Notes under the pieces: model-generated | Seen by the model: the letters and a program-made list of their open reading frames with translations, nothing else | Told to the model about the DNA's origin: nothing | The model's database searches: none | Made by a program: the position numbers and the translations under genes | NCBI GenBank assembly: GCA_944391285.1 | Contig: CALXSY010000009.1 | Location: 1 to 64,000, forward strand | DNA length: 64,000 bases | Reading direction: 5' to 3' | From: an uncultured Clostridia bacterium | GTDB taxonomy: Bacteria; Bacillota; Peptococcia; Peptococcales; Peptococcaceae | Part shown: positions 7,932-17,974 of the stretch, piece after piece | Layout: every line of letters begins with the position of its first letter | Numbering within the stretch: position 1 is the first letter of the stretch

Positions 7932-9119
7932 ATGAGCAAATATTTTACCTCTGAATCGGTAACTGAAGGACATCCCGATAAAATGGCCGACCAGATTTCC
8001 GATGCTATTTTAGATGCTATTATGGCGCAGGATCCGGAGGCAAGGGTAGCTTGTGAAACCTTTTTAACTACCGGTATGGCAATGATTGCCGGCGAAATCA
8101 GCACTAAATGTTATGTTGATATGCCGAAAATCGTTAGAGAAACCATTAAGGAAATCGGCTATACCAACAGCGAGCATGGTTTTGATTATAAAACCTGTGC
8201 TGTCTTTACTGCTATCGATGAGCAGTCCAGCGATATTGCTATGGGTGTAGACAAAGCCTTGGAAGCCAAATCAGGCGAAATGAGCGAAGAAGAAATTGCC
8301 GCTATCGGCGCCGGAGACCAAGGCATGATGTTCGGCTATGCAACCAATGAAACTAAAAATTATATGCCTCTTCCTATTGATTTAGCGCATTCTTTAACCA
8401 GACGCTTGGCACAAGCGCGCAAAAGCGGAGAAATCCCTTACCTTTTGCCCGACGGCAAAGCTCAGGTTACGGTGGAATACGATGATGATGACAATCCTGT
8501 GCGTATTGATGCGGTAGTTGTTTCTACTCAGCATATGGCTTCAGCTACTTTGGAAGAAATACGCCATGATGTAATCGAAAAAATCATCAAACCGGTGCTG
8601 CCTGCTAAAATGCTTGATGAAAATACTAAATATTATATCAATCCAACCGGTCGTTTCTTCATCGGCGGACCGATGGGCGATACCGGATTGACCGGCAGAA
8701 AAATCATCGTTGATACTTACGGCGGTATGGCTCGTCACGGCGGCGGAGCATTTTCCGGCAAGGACTGCACCAAGGTTGACCGTTCGGCGGCTTATGCAGC
8801 CCGCTATGTAGCCAAAAATGTGGTAGCAGCCGGCTTGGCAGACAAATGTGAGGTTCAGCTGGCTTATGCTATCGGCGTAGCCACTCCGATGTCTATCAGA
8901 GTGGAAACCTTTGGCACGGCTAAAGTACCGGAGGAAAAAATTGTCCAAGCTATCCGCCAGGTTTTTGACTTGCGTCCGGCAGCCATTATCAGGGATTTGG
9001 ATTTAAGAAGACCTATTTATAAGCAAACAGCCGCTTACGGGCATTTCGGCAGAGAGGATTTGGATTTATCCTGGGAGAAAACCGACAGAGTAGAGCAGCT
9101 TTTGGCGGCGGTAAAATAA
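7932..9119 (+). CDS. metK: S-adenosylmethionine synthetase
   Basis: A 395-residue cytosolic enzyme forming S-adenosylmethionine from methionine and ATP. It shows the two family signatures, [12 protein letters not shown] and the glycine-rich [16 protein letters not shown], and the N-terminal [22 protein letters not shown] precedes the ATG. Only 46 bases separate it from coaBC, with no room for a SAM riboswitch. A terminator follows it. Confidence 0.98.
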   Translation: MSKYFTSESVTEGHPDKMADQISDAILDAIMAQDPEARVACETFLTTGMAMIAGEISTKCYVDMPKIVRETIKEIGYTNSEHGFDYKTCAVFTAIDEQSSDIAMGVDKALEAKSGEMSEEEIAAIGAGDQGMMFGYATNETKNYMPLPIDLAHSLTRRLAQARKSGEIPYLLPDGKAQVTVEYDDDDNPVRIDAVVVSTQHMASATLEEIRHDVIEKIIKPVLPAKMLDENTKYYINPTGRFFIGGPMGDTGLTGRKIIVDTYGGMARHGGGAFSGKDCTKVDRSAAYAARYVAKNVVAAGLADKCEVQLAYAIGVATPMSIRVETFGTAKVPEEKIVQAIRQVFDLRPAAIIRDLDLRRPIYKQTAAYGHFGREDLDLSWEKTDRVEQLLAAVK

Positions 9120-9133
9120 ATTTTGGCAAAATG

Positions 9134-9161
9134 AGCCGATAGCGCAGGCTGTCGGCTTTTT
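9134..9161 (+). terminator. Rho-independent terminator after metK
   Basis: AGCCGATAGC (9134-9143) pairs with GCTGTCGGCT (9148-9157) with one wobble around a GCAG loop, followed by five T residues. Confidence 0.85.
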
Positions 9162-9189
9162 ACATATTAAAAAGCAAAGGAGGGATAGC

Positions 9190-11607
9190 ATGCAGGCAGA
9201 AGTAGCAGTCAATCGTGCTGGCGCAAGCGGCGGAATATTCAGCTATAAAATATCTTCAGCGGAAAATAATCAAGCATTGATCGGGCATCGGGTGCTGGTT
9301 AGCTTGGGCAGAAAGGAGCTTACCGGCTTTATCATTGCTGTAAAGGAAGAAAGCCGAGACGACTTAAAGGAGATTAAAGAACTAAGTGCTGTCAGTTATT
9401 TTTCACAGGAAATGCTCAAAACTGCCCAATTTACTGCCGCCCGCTATCTTTGCTCTCTTTATCAGGTGCTGGAATACATGCTGCCTAAAATGGCACGGGA
9501 CAGCGCCAATGAAGGCTATTTATACATAGGAGGAGAAGAAAGACGGCTGCTTTTGGACGAACAAAGCGGGGCATTGGCGGCATATCTCAGCCCTAAAGCC
9601 CAGAGCATGGCGCACATTAAGCAAAAATTCGGCGCTGCTGCGCCCAAAATGGTTCAAGAGCTATTAAAGGATGGGTTAGTCAGTTTAACTATTAAAGAGG
9701 AAGGTCAAGCTAAAAGCCGGGAGTTTAGCTATGAGAGCAAAATAAGCCGGGAAGAGCTGGAGGATGAGCAAATTAAAAAGCTGGTGGGCAGATCGGCAAA
9801 GCGCCTGGAGCTTCTGCGCTATTTAACCTTGGAAGGAAGCTGCAAAGGCAAAACTTTGCGCGGTTATTGGGCTAATTACCGCACATTGGCGCGGGATTTG
9901 GAGCAGAAAGACTTGATTGCAATTACTCCCATGAGCCAAATAGAGATTAACTATGACCACAGCGTTTTTAATGACGAGCGAGAAATAAATTTAAACAGCG
10001 AGCAAGCCCAGGCAGTAGCTTTGATGGGCGAAAGCTTAAAGCAAAAGAAGCATGAAATTTTCCTCCTGCACGGAGTGACGGCCAGCGGCAAAACGGAAGT
10101 TTACTTACGCTTAATCAAGCAATGCTTGGCACAGGGACGGGGAGTAATCATGATGGTTTCGGAGATTGCGCTGACACCCCAATTAATAGGAAGACTGAAG
10201 AGCGTTTTAAAGGAGCCTGTCGAGGTTTTGCACAGCTCCTTAGCCGACGGCGAGCGTTATCAGGCGTGGCTGAGATTGAAAAACGGCACGAGCCGTGTGG
10301 CATTAGGCGTGCGCAGTGCGGTTTTTGCGCCGGTAGAGAATTTAGGATTAATCATTTTAGATGAGGAGCACGAAAATACCTATAAGCAGAGCGAACCGCC
10401 GCCGAGGTATCATGCCCGGGAGGTGGCGATTTATCGCAGTCAGATTAATCAGGCAACGGTAATTTTAGGCAGTGCTACGCCGGCGGTAGAAAGCTATTAT
10501 AAAGCTTTGCAGGGCGAGTACCAATTGCTGGAATTAAAGCACAGAGCGCAGAATCAGCCTTTGCCCAAGGTGGAAATAGTGGATTTGGCGGCGGAGTTTC
10601 GCAGAGGCAACCGCAGCATGTTCAGCCAGCCGCTGAAAAAGGCGATGGAGGAGACGATAGCTAAAAATGAGCAGATGATCCTCTTTCTCAACCGCCGGGG
10701 CTATGCTTCCTTTGTATTGTGCCGGGAATGCGGCAATGTCATCACCTGCCCCAAATGCAGCCTGCCGATGACTTATCATAAGGACCGCAATGTTTTGAAA
10801 TGCCATTACTGTGAGCAAATCATGACCGCACCCAAACGCTGCCCCGAATGCGGCAGTGGATTTATCCGTTATTTCGGCTCAGGCACCGAATTAATCGAAA
10901 GTGAGATAAAAAAAATACTCCCCAAAGCCAAAGTATTGCGCTTGGATTTGGACAGCACGCAAAAGGCAGACAGCCATCATCAAATATTGGCAAGCTTTGC
11001 CCGGGGAGAAGCGCAGATTTTGGTAGGCACGCAGATGGTGACTAAGGGCTTAGATTTTGCCAATGTTACTTTGGTCGGAGTTCTGGCGGCTGACCAGACG
11101 CTCAATCTGCCTGATTATCAAGCCACCGAGCGCACCTTTGATTTGTTAACTCAGGTAAGTGGTCGTGCCGGCAGAGGCGATAAGGCGGGCAAGGTCATCA
11201 TTCAGACTTACAATCCCACCCATTACAGCATTTTAGCAGCGGCAAGACAGGATTACCAATATTTTTACCAAAAGGAAATTCAAAGCCGCAGGCTTTTGGA
11301 ATATCCGCCTTTCAGTAAATTGGCTCGCCTGCTTTTCAGTGATTTTGCACAGGAGTCTGCCCAAAAGGCGGCTGAAGAAGCAGAGGAATATTTGCGGGAG
11401 AAATATCCTGAGATAGAGCTTACCATGGCGGCTTCGGCGCCTATTGAGCGTATCCGCCAAAGATGGAGATATCATTTGCTTTTGAAGCACCATGAGCTGA
11501 ATTTATTGCTGGAAGCGTTGGATAAGGTGAAAAATGAGCTTTTTTCATCAAGAAAAAGTAACACTTTGCGAATTATTATTGATATTGAACCGCAAAATAT
11601 CTTATAG
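9190..11607 (+). CDS. priA: Primosomal protein N' (replication restart helicase PriA)
   Basis: An 805-residue superfamily 2 helicase that restarts collapsed replication forks. Visible are Walker A GVTASGKTEVY, the DEEH box in LIILDEEHENTYK, a set of zinc-binding cysteine pairs (CRECGN, CPKCS, CHYCEQ, CPECGSG) inserted between helicase lobes, and the motif V/VI region TQMVTKGLDF and SGRAGRG. An AAAGGAGGG site lies just upstream of the ATG. It heads a run through def, fmt, DUF116, yugP, rsmB and rlmN. Confidence 0.97.
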   Translation: MQAEVAVNRAGASGGIFSYKISSAENNQALIGHRVLVSLGRKELTGFIIAVKEESRDDLKEIKELSAVSYFSQEMLKTAQFTAARYLCSLYQVLEYMLPKMARDSANEGYLYIGGEERRLLLDEQSGALAAYLSPKAQSMAHIKQKFGAAAPKMVQELLKDGLVSLTIKEEGQAKSREFSYESKISREELEDEQIKKLVGRSAKRLELLRYLTLEGSCKGKTLRGYWANYRTLARDLEQKDLIAITPMSQIEINYDHSVFNDEREINLNSEQAQAVALMGESLKQKKHEIFLLHGVTASGKTEVYLRLIKQCLAQGRGVIMMVSEIALTPQLIGRLKSVLKEPVEVLHSSLADGERYQAWLRLKNGTSRVALGVRSAVFAPVENLGLIILDEEHENTYKQSEPPPRYHAREVAIYRSQINQATVILGSATPAVESYYKALQGEYQLLELKHRAQNQPLPKVEIVDLAAEFRRGNRSMFSQPLKKAMEETIAKNEQMILFLNRRGYASFVLCRECGNVITCPKCSLPMTYHKDRNVLKCHYCEQIMTAPKRCPECGSGFIRYFGSGTELIESEIKKILPKAKVLRLDLDSTQKADSHHQILASFARGEAQILVGTQMVTKGLDFANVTLVGVLAADQTLNLPDYQATERTFDLLTQVSGRAGRGDKAGKVIIQTYNPTHYSILAAARQDYQYFYQKEIQSRRLLEYPPFSKLARLLFSDFAQESAQKAAEEAEEYLREKYPEIELTMAASAPIERIRQRWRYHLLLKHHELNLLLEALDKVKNELFSSRKSNTLRIIIDIEPQNIL

Positions 11608-11638
11608 TATAGGATAGAAGATTTGAGGAGGAATAAAA

Positions 11639-12097
11639 ATGGCTACTTATAAGGTTGTTGACAGAGAAGATCCGCTTTTGCGCAAAATAAGCAAACCGGT
11701 ACCGGAAATTACCCCTAATGTTTTAAAATTGATCCGCAACATGCTGGAAACGATGTATGAGTATAACGGCGTAGGTCTGGCAGCACCGCAGGTAGGAGTT
11801 TTAAAACGGATTATCGTGGTGGATATCGGCGAAGGACCGATTGCTTTAATCAATCCGGAAATATTGGAAAGAAGCGGCAGTCAAACCGGCGAGGAAGGCT
11901 GCTTAAGCTGTCCGGATATGTGGGGCGATGTTGAACGGGCGAAATATATTAAAATTAAAGGGATTACTCCCGAAGGCAAGGAAGTAATTATTGAGGCTGA
12001 AGATTATCTGGCAAGAGCTTTTCAGCATGAGTGCGACCATTTGGACGGAATCTTGTTCATCGATAAGGTTCATAAGCTGAAAGTCAAAAGAAGGTAG
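11639..12097 (+). CDS. def: Peptide deformylase
   Basis: A 152-residue metalloenzyme that removes the formyl group from the N-terminal Met of new proteins. All three family motifs are present: GVGLAAPQVG, EGCLSCP and QHECDHLDG, the last holding the two His ligands and catalytic Glu. GAGGAGG precedes the ATG. The gene lies next to fmt, which adds the formyl group to initiator tRNA. Confidence 0.97.
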   Translation: MATYKVVDREDPLLRKISKPVPEITPNVLKLIRNMLETMYEYNGVGLAAPQVGVLKRIIVVDIGEGPIALINPEILERSGSQTGEEGCLSCPDMWGDVERAKYIKIKGITPEGKEVIIEAEDYLARAFQHECDHLDGILFIDKVHKLKVKRR

Positions 12098-12102
12098 AAT
12101 AT

Positions 12103-13047
12103 ATGAAAATAGTCTTTATGGGTACACCGACTTTTGCGGTGGAAATATTAAATAGTTTAGCCGAAGCCGGGCACGAAATAGCGGCGGTAGTCACTCAGCC
12201 CGACAAGCCCAAAGGCAGAGGCAAAAAAATGGAAGCTCCGGCGGTAAAAGTGCGGGCGGAAGAATTGGGCTTAAAGGTTTATCAGCCTTTAAAGGTGCGG
12301 GATGAAGAGTTTATCGGCTTATTAAGGGAAATAAATCCCGAGGTCATCATTGTAGCCGCCTATGGTAAAATACTGCCCCGAGAAATTATAGCTTTACCGC
12401 CATTAGGCTGTATCAATGTTCATGGTTCTCTTTTGCCTAAATACCGCGGTGCCGCTCCTATTCAGCGGGCAATCATGAACGGTGAAAAGATTACCGGCAT
12501 TACAATTATGCTGATGGATGAGGGCATGGATACAGGGAAAATGCTCACCAAGGCAGAAGTAATAATTGAGCAGGAAGATAACAGCGGCAGGTTATTTGCC
12601 AAAATGGCAGAGGCAGGAGCAAAGCTTTTATGCGAAACCCTTCCTTTGTGGCAAAGGGGCGAAATTGTGCCGGAGGAGCAAAACGAAGCTGAAGCAACCT
12701 ATGCTCCGATGCTTGCTAAAGAAGAGGAACTCATCGACTGGCAGGGCGATGCCGAAAAAATCTGCTGTCAGCTGAGAGGCTTGGCGCCGGCTCCGTGCGG
12801 ATATACTTATTATCGCGGTGAACGCTTAAAAATAGGTGATTGCAGTTGGATAGATGAGCAAAAAACTTCTCGCGCCGGTGAGGTTGTGGCAGTAGATAAA
12901 AGCGGGATTACCATATCCTGCGCCAAAGGCTGTTTAAAGGTAACCAAAGTACAGCCGGCAGGCAAAAAAATGCTTTCTGCCTGGGATTTTTCCAACGGCA
13001 GCAAGATAACACTGGGCGAAATTCTTGGTGAAGAAAATGGAAAATAA
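12103..13047 (+). CDS. fmt: Methionyl-tRNA formyltransferase
   Basis: A 314-residue enzyme that formylates Met-tRNAi using 10-formyltetrahydrofolate. The N-terminal Rossmann-like domain has MGTPTFAVEIL and the catalytic HGSLLPKYRGAAPIQRA segment (Asn-His-Asp type active site); the C-terminal tRNA-binding domain follows from about residue 205. It starts five bases after def and overlaps the next gene by 11 bases, so the group is probably co-translated. Confidence 0.97.
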   Translation: MKIVFMGTPTFAVEILNSLAEAGHEIAAVVTQPDKPKGRGKKMEAPAVKVRAEELGLKVYQPLKVRDEEFIGLLREINPEVIIVAAYGKILPREIIALPPLGCINVHGSLLPKYRGAAPIQRAIMNGEKITGITIMLMDEGMDTGKMLTKAEVIIEQEDNSGRLFAKMAEAGAKLLCETLPLWQRGEIVPEEQNEAEATYAPMLAKEEELIDWQGDAEKICCQLRGLAPAPCGYTYYRGERLKIGDCSWIDEQKTSRAGEVVAVDKSGITISCAKGCLKVTKVQPAGKKMLSAWDFSNGSKITLGEILGEENGK

Positions 13048-13804
13048 CGGCAAAAAAAGAATTTTTTTGAGCTTGGTTTTAGGTGCTGGATTTATTTATG
13101 CTTTAGTTTTTTTGCTCATTTGGTATATTATCAGTCTAAACTCGCAAACTTTAAATAAAATATTGATGATAGGTCTTTTAAGCGCCGCTATTATTTTAAT
13201 GCTCTTGGTTTTAGGCGGAATGTTTTTCTTGGTTTTAACTCTCTTGAGGTTTGATTTACCGCCCAAAATCAGCCGTATGTCGCGCAAAGTAGTAGATTTC
13301 TTTTCGCCGGCGGTATTTCATTTGGCTAAGGTGATGGGCATTTCCGAAGAAGTGGTTGCTGATTCCTACATAAAGCTGGTCAATCAGCTTAACAGTCAGT
13401 CCAATGAACATTATCAGCCGGAAGATGTGCTGATTTTAGTGCCTCATTGTCTGCAAAAAAACGATTGTCCCTATAAAATCACTACCGATGTAGAAAACTG
13501 CCATCGCTGCGGTCGCTGCAGCATCAGCGGCTTGCTGGAGATTTCTCATGAGCGGGGAGTGCCTTTGGCTGTAGCCAGCGGCGGAACCTTTGCCAGAAAA
13601 ACTATTAAGGACAGAAAGCCTAAAGCGGTGGTGGCTGTGGCTTGTTATCGGGATTTATTAAGCGGCGTTCGGGATATCAACCAAATCCCGGTAATCGGCG
13701 TTTTAAATGAAAGACCGAACGGTCCCTGCTTTAATACGACCGTGCAGCTGTGTAAAATTAATCAGGCGCTGGACTGCTTTTTAGCGCCGGAGGAAAATGA
13801 TTAA
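13037..13804 (+). CDS. DUF116 membrane-anchored protein with conserved cysteines
   Basis: A 255-residue protein of the DUF116 family. Two hydrophobic segments near the N terminus (about 10-70) anchor it; the rest is cytoplasmic or exposed and contains LVPHCLQKNDCPYK, ENCHRCGRCSIS, VAVACYRD and GPCFNT, a cysteine set suggestive of an Fe-S or metal site. The biochemical function of the family is unknown to me. ATG 13037 is preferred to an upstream in-frame TTG because GGTGA lies just before it. The location between fmt and rsmB is common in Clostridia. Confidence 0.85.
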   Translation: MENNGKKRIFLSLVLGAGFIYALVFLLIWYIISLNSQTLNKILMIGLLSAAIILMLLVLGGMFFLVLTLLRFDLPPKISRMSRKVVDFFSPAVFHLAKVMGISEEVVADSYIKLVNQLNSQSNEHYQPEDVLILVPHCLQKNDCPYKITTDVENCHRCGRCSISGLLEISHERGVPLAVASGGTFARKTIKDRKPKAVVAVACYRDLLSGVRDINQIPVIGVLNERPNGPCFNTTVQLCKINQALDCFLAPEEND

Positions 13805-13845
13805 AGACAATTAATTTAGATAAATTTTTTCAGGAGGTAATATTT

Positions 13846-14538
13846 ATGTTTTTTTGGGATCCAACTATGGTTATACTTATCCCGGCAGTAATATTGTCAT
13901 TGTATGCGCAGATGAAAATCAACAGCACATATCATCAATATTCACAGGTAGGCAGCAGGAAAGGAATGACCGGTGCCGATGTAGCTCGGTATATTTTAAA
14001 CAAAAACGGTCTTTACGATGTGCCCATTGAAAGAGTGCAGGGGCATCTATCTGACCATTATGACCCGCGCAGCCGAGTAGTGCGCTTATCAGCAGGAGTT
14101 CATGACAGCACTTCAATCGCTGCTTTAGGAGTAGCTGCCCACGAGGTAGGGCATGCTGTGCAGCATGACAGCGGCTATATGCCTCTTTATATTCGCAATA
14201 CCATTATTCCTATCACGCAGATCGGCTCATATATATCTATTCCGCTGTTGTTATTGGGCTTTTTAATGGGTTCGCCGTCTTTAGTAGAATTGGGCATTTT
14301 GCTTTTTGCCGGTATCGTCTTTTTCCAATTAGTAACTTTGCCGGTAGAGTTCAATGCCAGCCGCAGAGCAGTGGCAGTTTTAGGCGGTGACGCCATTTTA
14401 ACTCAAGATGAATTAAACGGCACTAAAAAAGTATTGCAGGCAGCGGCATTAACTTATGTAGCCGCCGCTTTGATGGCTGTTTTACAATTAGTACGGTTGT
14501 TGTTGATCTCCGGAGTTTTAGGAGGAAGAGATGACTAA
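13846..14538 (+). CDS. YugP-type zinc metallopeptidase
   Basis: A 230-residue integral membrane protein of the neutral zinc metallopeptidase (DUF2268/YugP) family. The zinc motif HEVGH is in GVAAHEVGHAVQH (about residues 100-112). There is one N-terminal membrane segment and two or three near the middle and C terminus. Substrates are unknown. CAGGAGGT precedes the ATG. Its last eight bases overlap the start of rsmB. Confidence 0.9.
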   Translation: MFFWDPTMVILIPAVILSLYAQMKINSTYHQYSQVGSRKGMTGADVARYILNKNGLYDVPIERVQGHLSDHYDPRSRVVRLSAGVHDSTSIAALGVAAHEVGHAVQHDSGYMPLYIRNTIIPITQIGSYISIPLLLLGFLMGSPSLVELGILLFAGIVFFQLVTLPVEFNASRRAVAVLGGDAILTQDELNGTKKVLQAAALTYVAAALMAVLQLVRLLLISGVLGGRDD

Positions 14539-15874
14539 GGATAAAGCACGGTCAATAGCTTTGGAAGTTATTTATCAAGTGCTGGAGGAAGGGGCTTATG
14601 CTAATTTGCTTTTAGACAAAGCCCTTTTTGCGTGTAAAGAATTAAACAGCCGTGATAAAGGATTTGTCACAGAATTGGTCTATGGCACTGTCAGACAAAA
14701 GGGTGCTTTGGATTGGGTGATCAATCAATTTGCTAAGCAAAAAATCGAAAAACAGGAAGCGTGGGTGCGCAATATTTTGCGCCTCAGCGCTTATCAGCTG
14801 TTGTATTTGGACAAGGTACCGCCATCGGCAGCTATAAATGAAGGCGTGGAGCTGGCAAAGGAGTATGCCTTTGAAGGTTCGGGCAGTGTAGTTAACGGTA
14901 TTTTGCGCAATATCGACCGCAAGCGGGAACAGATTAAATATCCCGACAAAGGCAAAAATCCCGCGGCAAATTATGCGGTGCGCTATTCTTATCCTCAGTG
15001 GATTGTGGAGGATTGGCTGAAAAATTATGGGCGCAAAGATGCCGAAAAGCTCTGCCAATATTTTAATGAGCCGGCGAAATTGTGGATTCGCACTAATTCG
15101 CTGAAGGTTTCCCGAGAAGAATTGAAAAAAATGCTGGCTGATGAAGGCGTAGAAACCAAGGAAAGCCTCTATGCGCCGTTGGGGTTGGAAATTTTGGGCG
15201 AGGTGTCGCTGCGCAATTTGGAGACCTTTAAGAAGGGGCTCTTTTTAGTGCAGGACGAAAGCTCCATGATTTTAGGTACGGTAAGCGGAGTAAAGCCGGG
15301 CATGAAGGTGCTGGATATTTGCGCCGCTCCGGGAGGCAAGACCACGCATCTGGCGCAGCTGATGGAAAATCAGGGCGAGATTATCGCCTGTGATATTCAC
15401 CGGCACCGCTTGGAACTGATTAAAGAAAATGCTGAAAAATTAGGCATTGAGATTATCAAAACCCGTTTGCAGGACGGACGGAGTATCGGCGAAGATTTAA
15501 AGGACGAATTTGACGTGGTGCTTTTGGACGCTCCCTGCTCGGGCTTGGGAGTTTTGGGGCGCAGGGCGGATTTGCGCTGGAAAAAGCGCCGCGGGGATAT
15601 TAAAGAACTGGCGGCTTTGCAGAAGGAATTGCTGGCTCAGGCGCAAAGTTTGGTTAAAAAAGGCGGAACATTGATTTACAGCACCTGCACCACTACCAAA
15701 GAGGAAGATGAGCAGGCGGTGGAATGGTTTTTAGAAAATTACGAGGAGTTTGCCCTTGATCCTCACCTGCCTTTTAAGGGCGAAGACGGCAGAAATGTGG
15801 GCGCATACAAGCTTTCGCCGTTAAAAGAAGGCACGGACGGCTTTTTTATCGCTCTTTTTAAACGAGGTGAATAG
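14531..15874 (+). CDS. rsmB: 16S rRNA (cytosine-967-C5) methyltransferase
   Basis: A 447-residue SAM-dependent RNA m5C methyltransferase (Fmu/Sun). The N-terminal NusB-like domain (about 1-140) is followed by the methyltransferase with the SAM motif LDICAAPGGKT, the DAPCSGLGVLGRRADLRW motif and the nucleophile region YSTCTTTKEED. The start overlaps yugP, with GGAGGAAG as Shine-Dalgarno. It is paired with rlmN as in most Firmicutes. Confidence 0.96.
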   Translation: MTKDKARSIALEVIYQVLEEGAYANLLLDKALFACKELNSRDKGFVTELVYGTVRQKGALDWVINQFAKQKIEKQEAWVRNILRLSAYQLLYLDKVPPSAAINEGVELAKEYAFEGSGSVVNGILRNIDRKREQIKYPDKGKNPAANYAVRYSYPQWIVEDWLKNYGRKDAEKLCQYFNEPAKLWIRTNSLKVSREELKKMLADEGVETKESLYAPLGLEILGEVSLRNLETFKKGLFLVQDESSMILGTVSGVKPGMKVLDICAAPGGKTTHLAQLMENQGEIIACDIHRHRLELIKENAEKLGIEIIKTRLQDGRSIGEDLKDEFDVVLLDAPCSGLGVLGRRADLRWKKRRGDIKELAALQKELLAQAQSLVKKGGTLIYSTCTTTKEEDEQAVEWFLENYEEFALDPHLPFKGEDGRNVGAYKLSPLKEGTDGFFIALFKRGE

Positions 15875-15875
15875 G

Positions 15876-16949
15876 ATGAACGATTACAACCTGCGCTCAT
15901 TAAATGAAAAAGAATTAGAAGCGGCAGTGGAGGATTTAGGCGAAAAAAAGTTTCGGGCTAAGCAATTATTTTCCTGGGTACATGAGAAAAATGCCGTTGA
16001 TTTTGATGAAATGAGCAACTTAAGCCTTAAGTTTCGTGAGAAATTGGCGGCAGAATACAATTTGGGAGAAAGCAGAATCAGCGCCCGGCAGATTTCCCAA
16101 GACGGCACAGAGAAATATTTGCTGGAGCTTGGCGATGGGGAAGCGGTGGAGTGCGTGCTGATGCGCTATCGGGGCGATTTCAGCAAAAAGCGCAATACCT
16201 TGTGCATTTCCTCTCAGGTCGGCTGTGCTATGGGCTGCAGTTTTTGCGCTACTGCCCAGGGAGGATTGGTGCGCAATCTTACCTGCGGCGAAATCGTGGG
16301 GCAAGTTTACGAGGTCAATCATTTATTGCAGCAAGAGGGCGCAGAAAAGGTTGACAACATCGTTTTTATGGGCATGGGTGAGCCAATGCTTAACTGGGAC
16401 AATGTTTTAAAGGCGATCAAGCTTTTAAACGCTAAGGACGGGCAAAATATCGGCATCCGCCGCATGAGCCTTTCCACTTGCGGGATTGCGGACAAGATAA
16501 AAGAATTGGCAGAGTGTGATTTGGATATTACCTTAGCCATTTCGCTGCATGCGGCTACCGATGAGAAGCGCAGTCAAATCATGCCGGTCAATAAGCGCTA
16601 TCCTTTAGGCGTTTTAATGGAGGCGTGCCGCTATTATCAGAAAAAGACGAAAAAACGCATAACCTTTGAGTATGCCTTGATTAAAGGGGTTAACGATAAT
16701 CCGGGCGAGGTCATGGAGATAAAGCGGCTTTTAAATGATTTAGATGCTCATGTTAACCTTATTCCCGTTAATCCGGTGGCAAATACGAAAAATATTTTTC
16801 GTCCCAGCCAAAAAAGCGTTAAGGATTTTGCCAAAATGCTGAAAAAAGCAGGAGTTAACTGCTCAATCAGGGAAGAAAAAGGTGCAGACATCGACGGTGC
16901 CTGCGGTCAGCTGAGAGGAAAGTTGCATAAAAATCAGCTATCGGGGTAA
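15876..16949 (+). CDS. rlmN: 23S rRNA (adenine-2503-C2) / tRNA methyltransferase RlmN
   Basis: A 357-residue radical SAM enzyme that methylates A2503 of 23S rRNA through a protein-bound methyl-cysteine intermediate. The cluster motif CAMGCSFC is present, as are GEPMLNWDN and the C-terminal GACGQLRG with the acceptor cysteine. ATG 15876 is preferred over GTG 15867 because GAGGTG at 15864-15869 is then a well-spaced ribosome binding site. The usual downstream prpC-prkC-rsgA genes are not here. Confidence 0.95.
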   Translation: MNDYNLRSLNEKELEAAVEDLGEKKFRAKQLFSWVHEKNAVDFDEMSNLSLKFREKLAAEYNLGESRISARQISQDGTEKYLLELGDGEAVECVLMRYRGDFSKKRNTLCISSQVGCAMGCSFCATAQGGLVRNLTCGEIVGQVYEVNHLLQQEGAEKVDNIVFMGMGEPMLNWDNVLKAIKLLNAKDGQNIGIRRMSLSTCGIADKIKELAECDLDITLAISLHAATDEKRSQIMPVNKRYPLGVLMEACRYYQKKTKKRITFEYALIKGVNDNPGEVMEIKRLLNDLDAHVNLIPVNPVANTKNIFRPSQKSVKDFAKMLKKAGVNCSIREEKGADIDGACGQLRGKLHKNQLSG

Positions 16950-16992
16950 TTTTTGAAAAAATTTCGGCATATAATCTCCCGAGGTGATTATC

Positions 16993-17958
16993 ATGCCGAT
17001 AATTCTTTTTGGCGGCTTATTAATTATATTAATAGGAGCGGAGCTTTTTACCAATGCAGTGGAGTGGCTGGGGAAGAAATTGCGCCTTTCCCACTCAGTA
17101 ACCGGCAATCTTTTGGCGGCAGTTGGGACAGCTTTGCCGGAATCAATTATTCCTTTGATTGCCCTTTATGGGGATAATAAGCGTCTTGATGTGGCTTGCG
17201 GTGCTATTATCGGTGCGCCCTTTATGCTGAGCACCTTGGCTATGGGAATATGCGGACTGACATTAATTTTGTGCCGGAGAAGAACTGTTTCTTTGGATAA
17301 AGCGAAAATTTCCTTTGAGCTTTGTTATATCTTATTGTGCTTTGCGGTGTTTTTTCTGGCTTGCTTCGGCGGGAGTTATTTGCAAAGGATAGTTGGGTGC
17401 ATTTTAATCTGGGCATATATTTTTTATGCCTGGCAGATTATCAAAAAATCTCAGCATCAAGTGCAGGAGGAATATTTGCGTCCTCTTTATTTTTGCCGCC
17501 GGAAAAGCTATTTGCTGGTGGTAGTAGTGCAGTTAGCCATTGGTTTAAACTTGGTGATTTTCGGAGCGGAGGTTTTTGTGGAGGGGATTACTTTGACGGC
17601 GGCAAGCTTGGGTATCAGTCCTTTGGTTTTAAGCTTGATTTTGGCGCCTATTGCTACTGAGCTGCCGGAAAAGTTTAACAGCATTATCTGGATTTTGCAG
17701 GGTAAAGATGAGCTGGCTTTGGGCAATATCACCGGAGCGATGGCTTTTCAATGCACTATTATTCCGGCGGTTGTGATGCTCAAAACTCCGCTGGATTTGG
17801 ATTTGCCGGCTATATTTAGTTCGGTGTGCTTGGTGATGTCTTTAGCAATTATTTATATCAGTATTAATTTAAGCAAAAAAGTACAGGCGAGAAGCTTTTT
17901 ATGGGGATTTTTTTGGTACGCAATGTTTTTGGCTTTAATTTTTTGGAGCATAATATAA
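16993..17958 (+). CDS. Calcium/cation antiporter (CaCA, YrbG-like)
   Basis: A 321-residue multi-pass membrane protein of the sodium/calcium exchanger family. It shows the duplicated alpha repeats that form the ion site: GTALPESIIPLIALYG with GAPFMLSTLAMG in the first half, and ATELPEKFNSIIW with GNITGAMAFQCTIIPA in the second. It probably exports Ca2+ in exchange for Na+ or H+, though other cations are possible. ATG 16993 is preferred to GTG 16984 since GAGGTGA at 16981-16987 is then the ribosome binding site. Confidence 0.88.
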   Translation: MPIILFGGLLIILIGAELFTNAVEWLGKKLRLSHSVTGNLLAAVGTALPESIIPLIALYGDNKRLDVACGAIIGAPFMLSTLAMGICGLTLILCRRRTVSLDKAKISFELCYILLCFAVFFLACFGGSYLQRIVGCILIWAYIFYAWQIIKKSQHQVQEEYLRPLYFCRRKSYLLVVVVQLAIGLNLVIFGAEVFVEGITLTAASLGISPLVLSLILAPIATELPEKFNSIIWILQGKDELALGNITGAMAFQCTIIPAVVMLKTPLDLDLPAIFSSVCLVMSLAIIYISINLSKKVQARSFLWGFFWYAMFLALIFWSII

Positions 17959-17974
17959 AAGACGGGTGAAATAG

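Noticed and set aside
8541-8948. Long reverse-strand open frame inside metK
   Set aside because: It is the antisense shadow of metK, with no ribosome binding site and no family resemblance.
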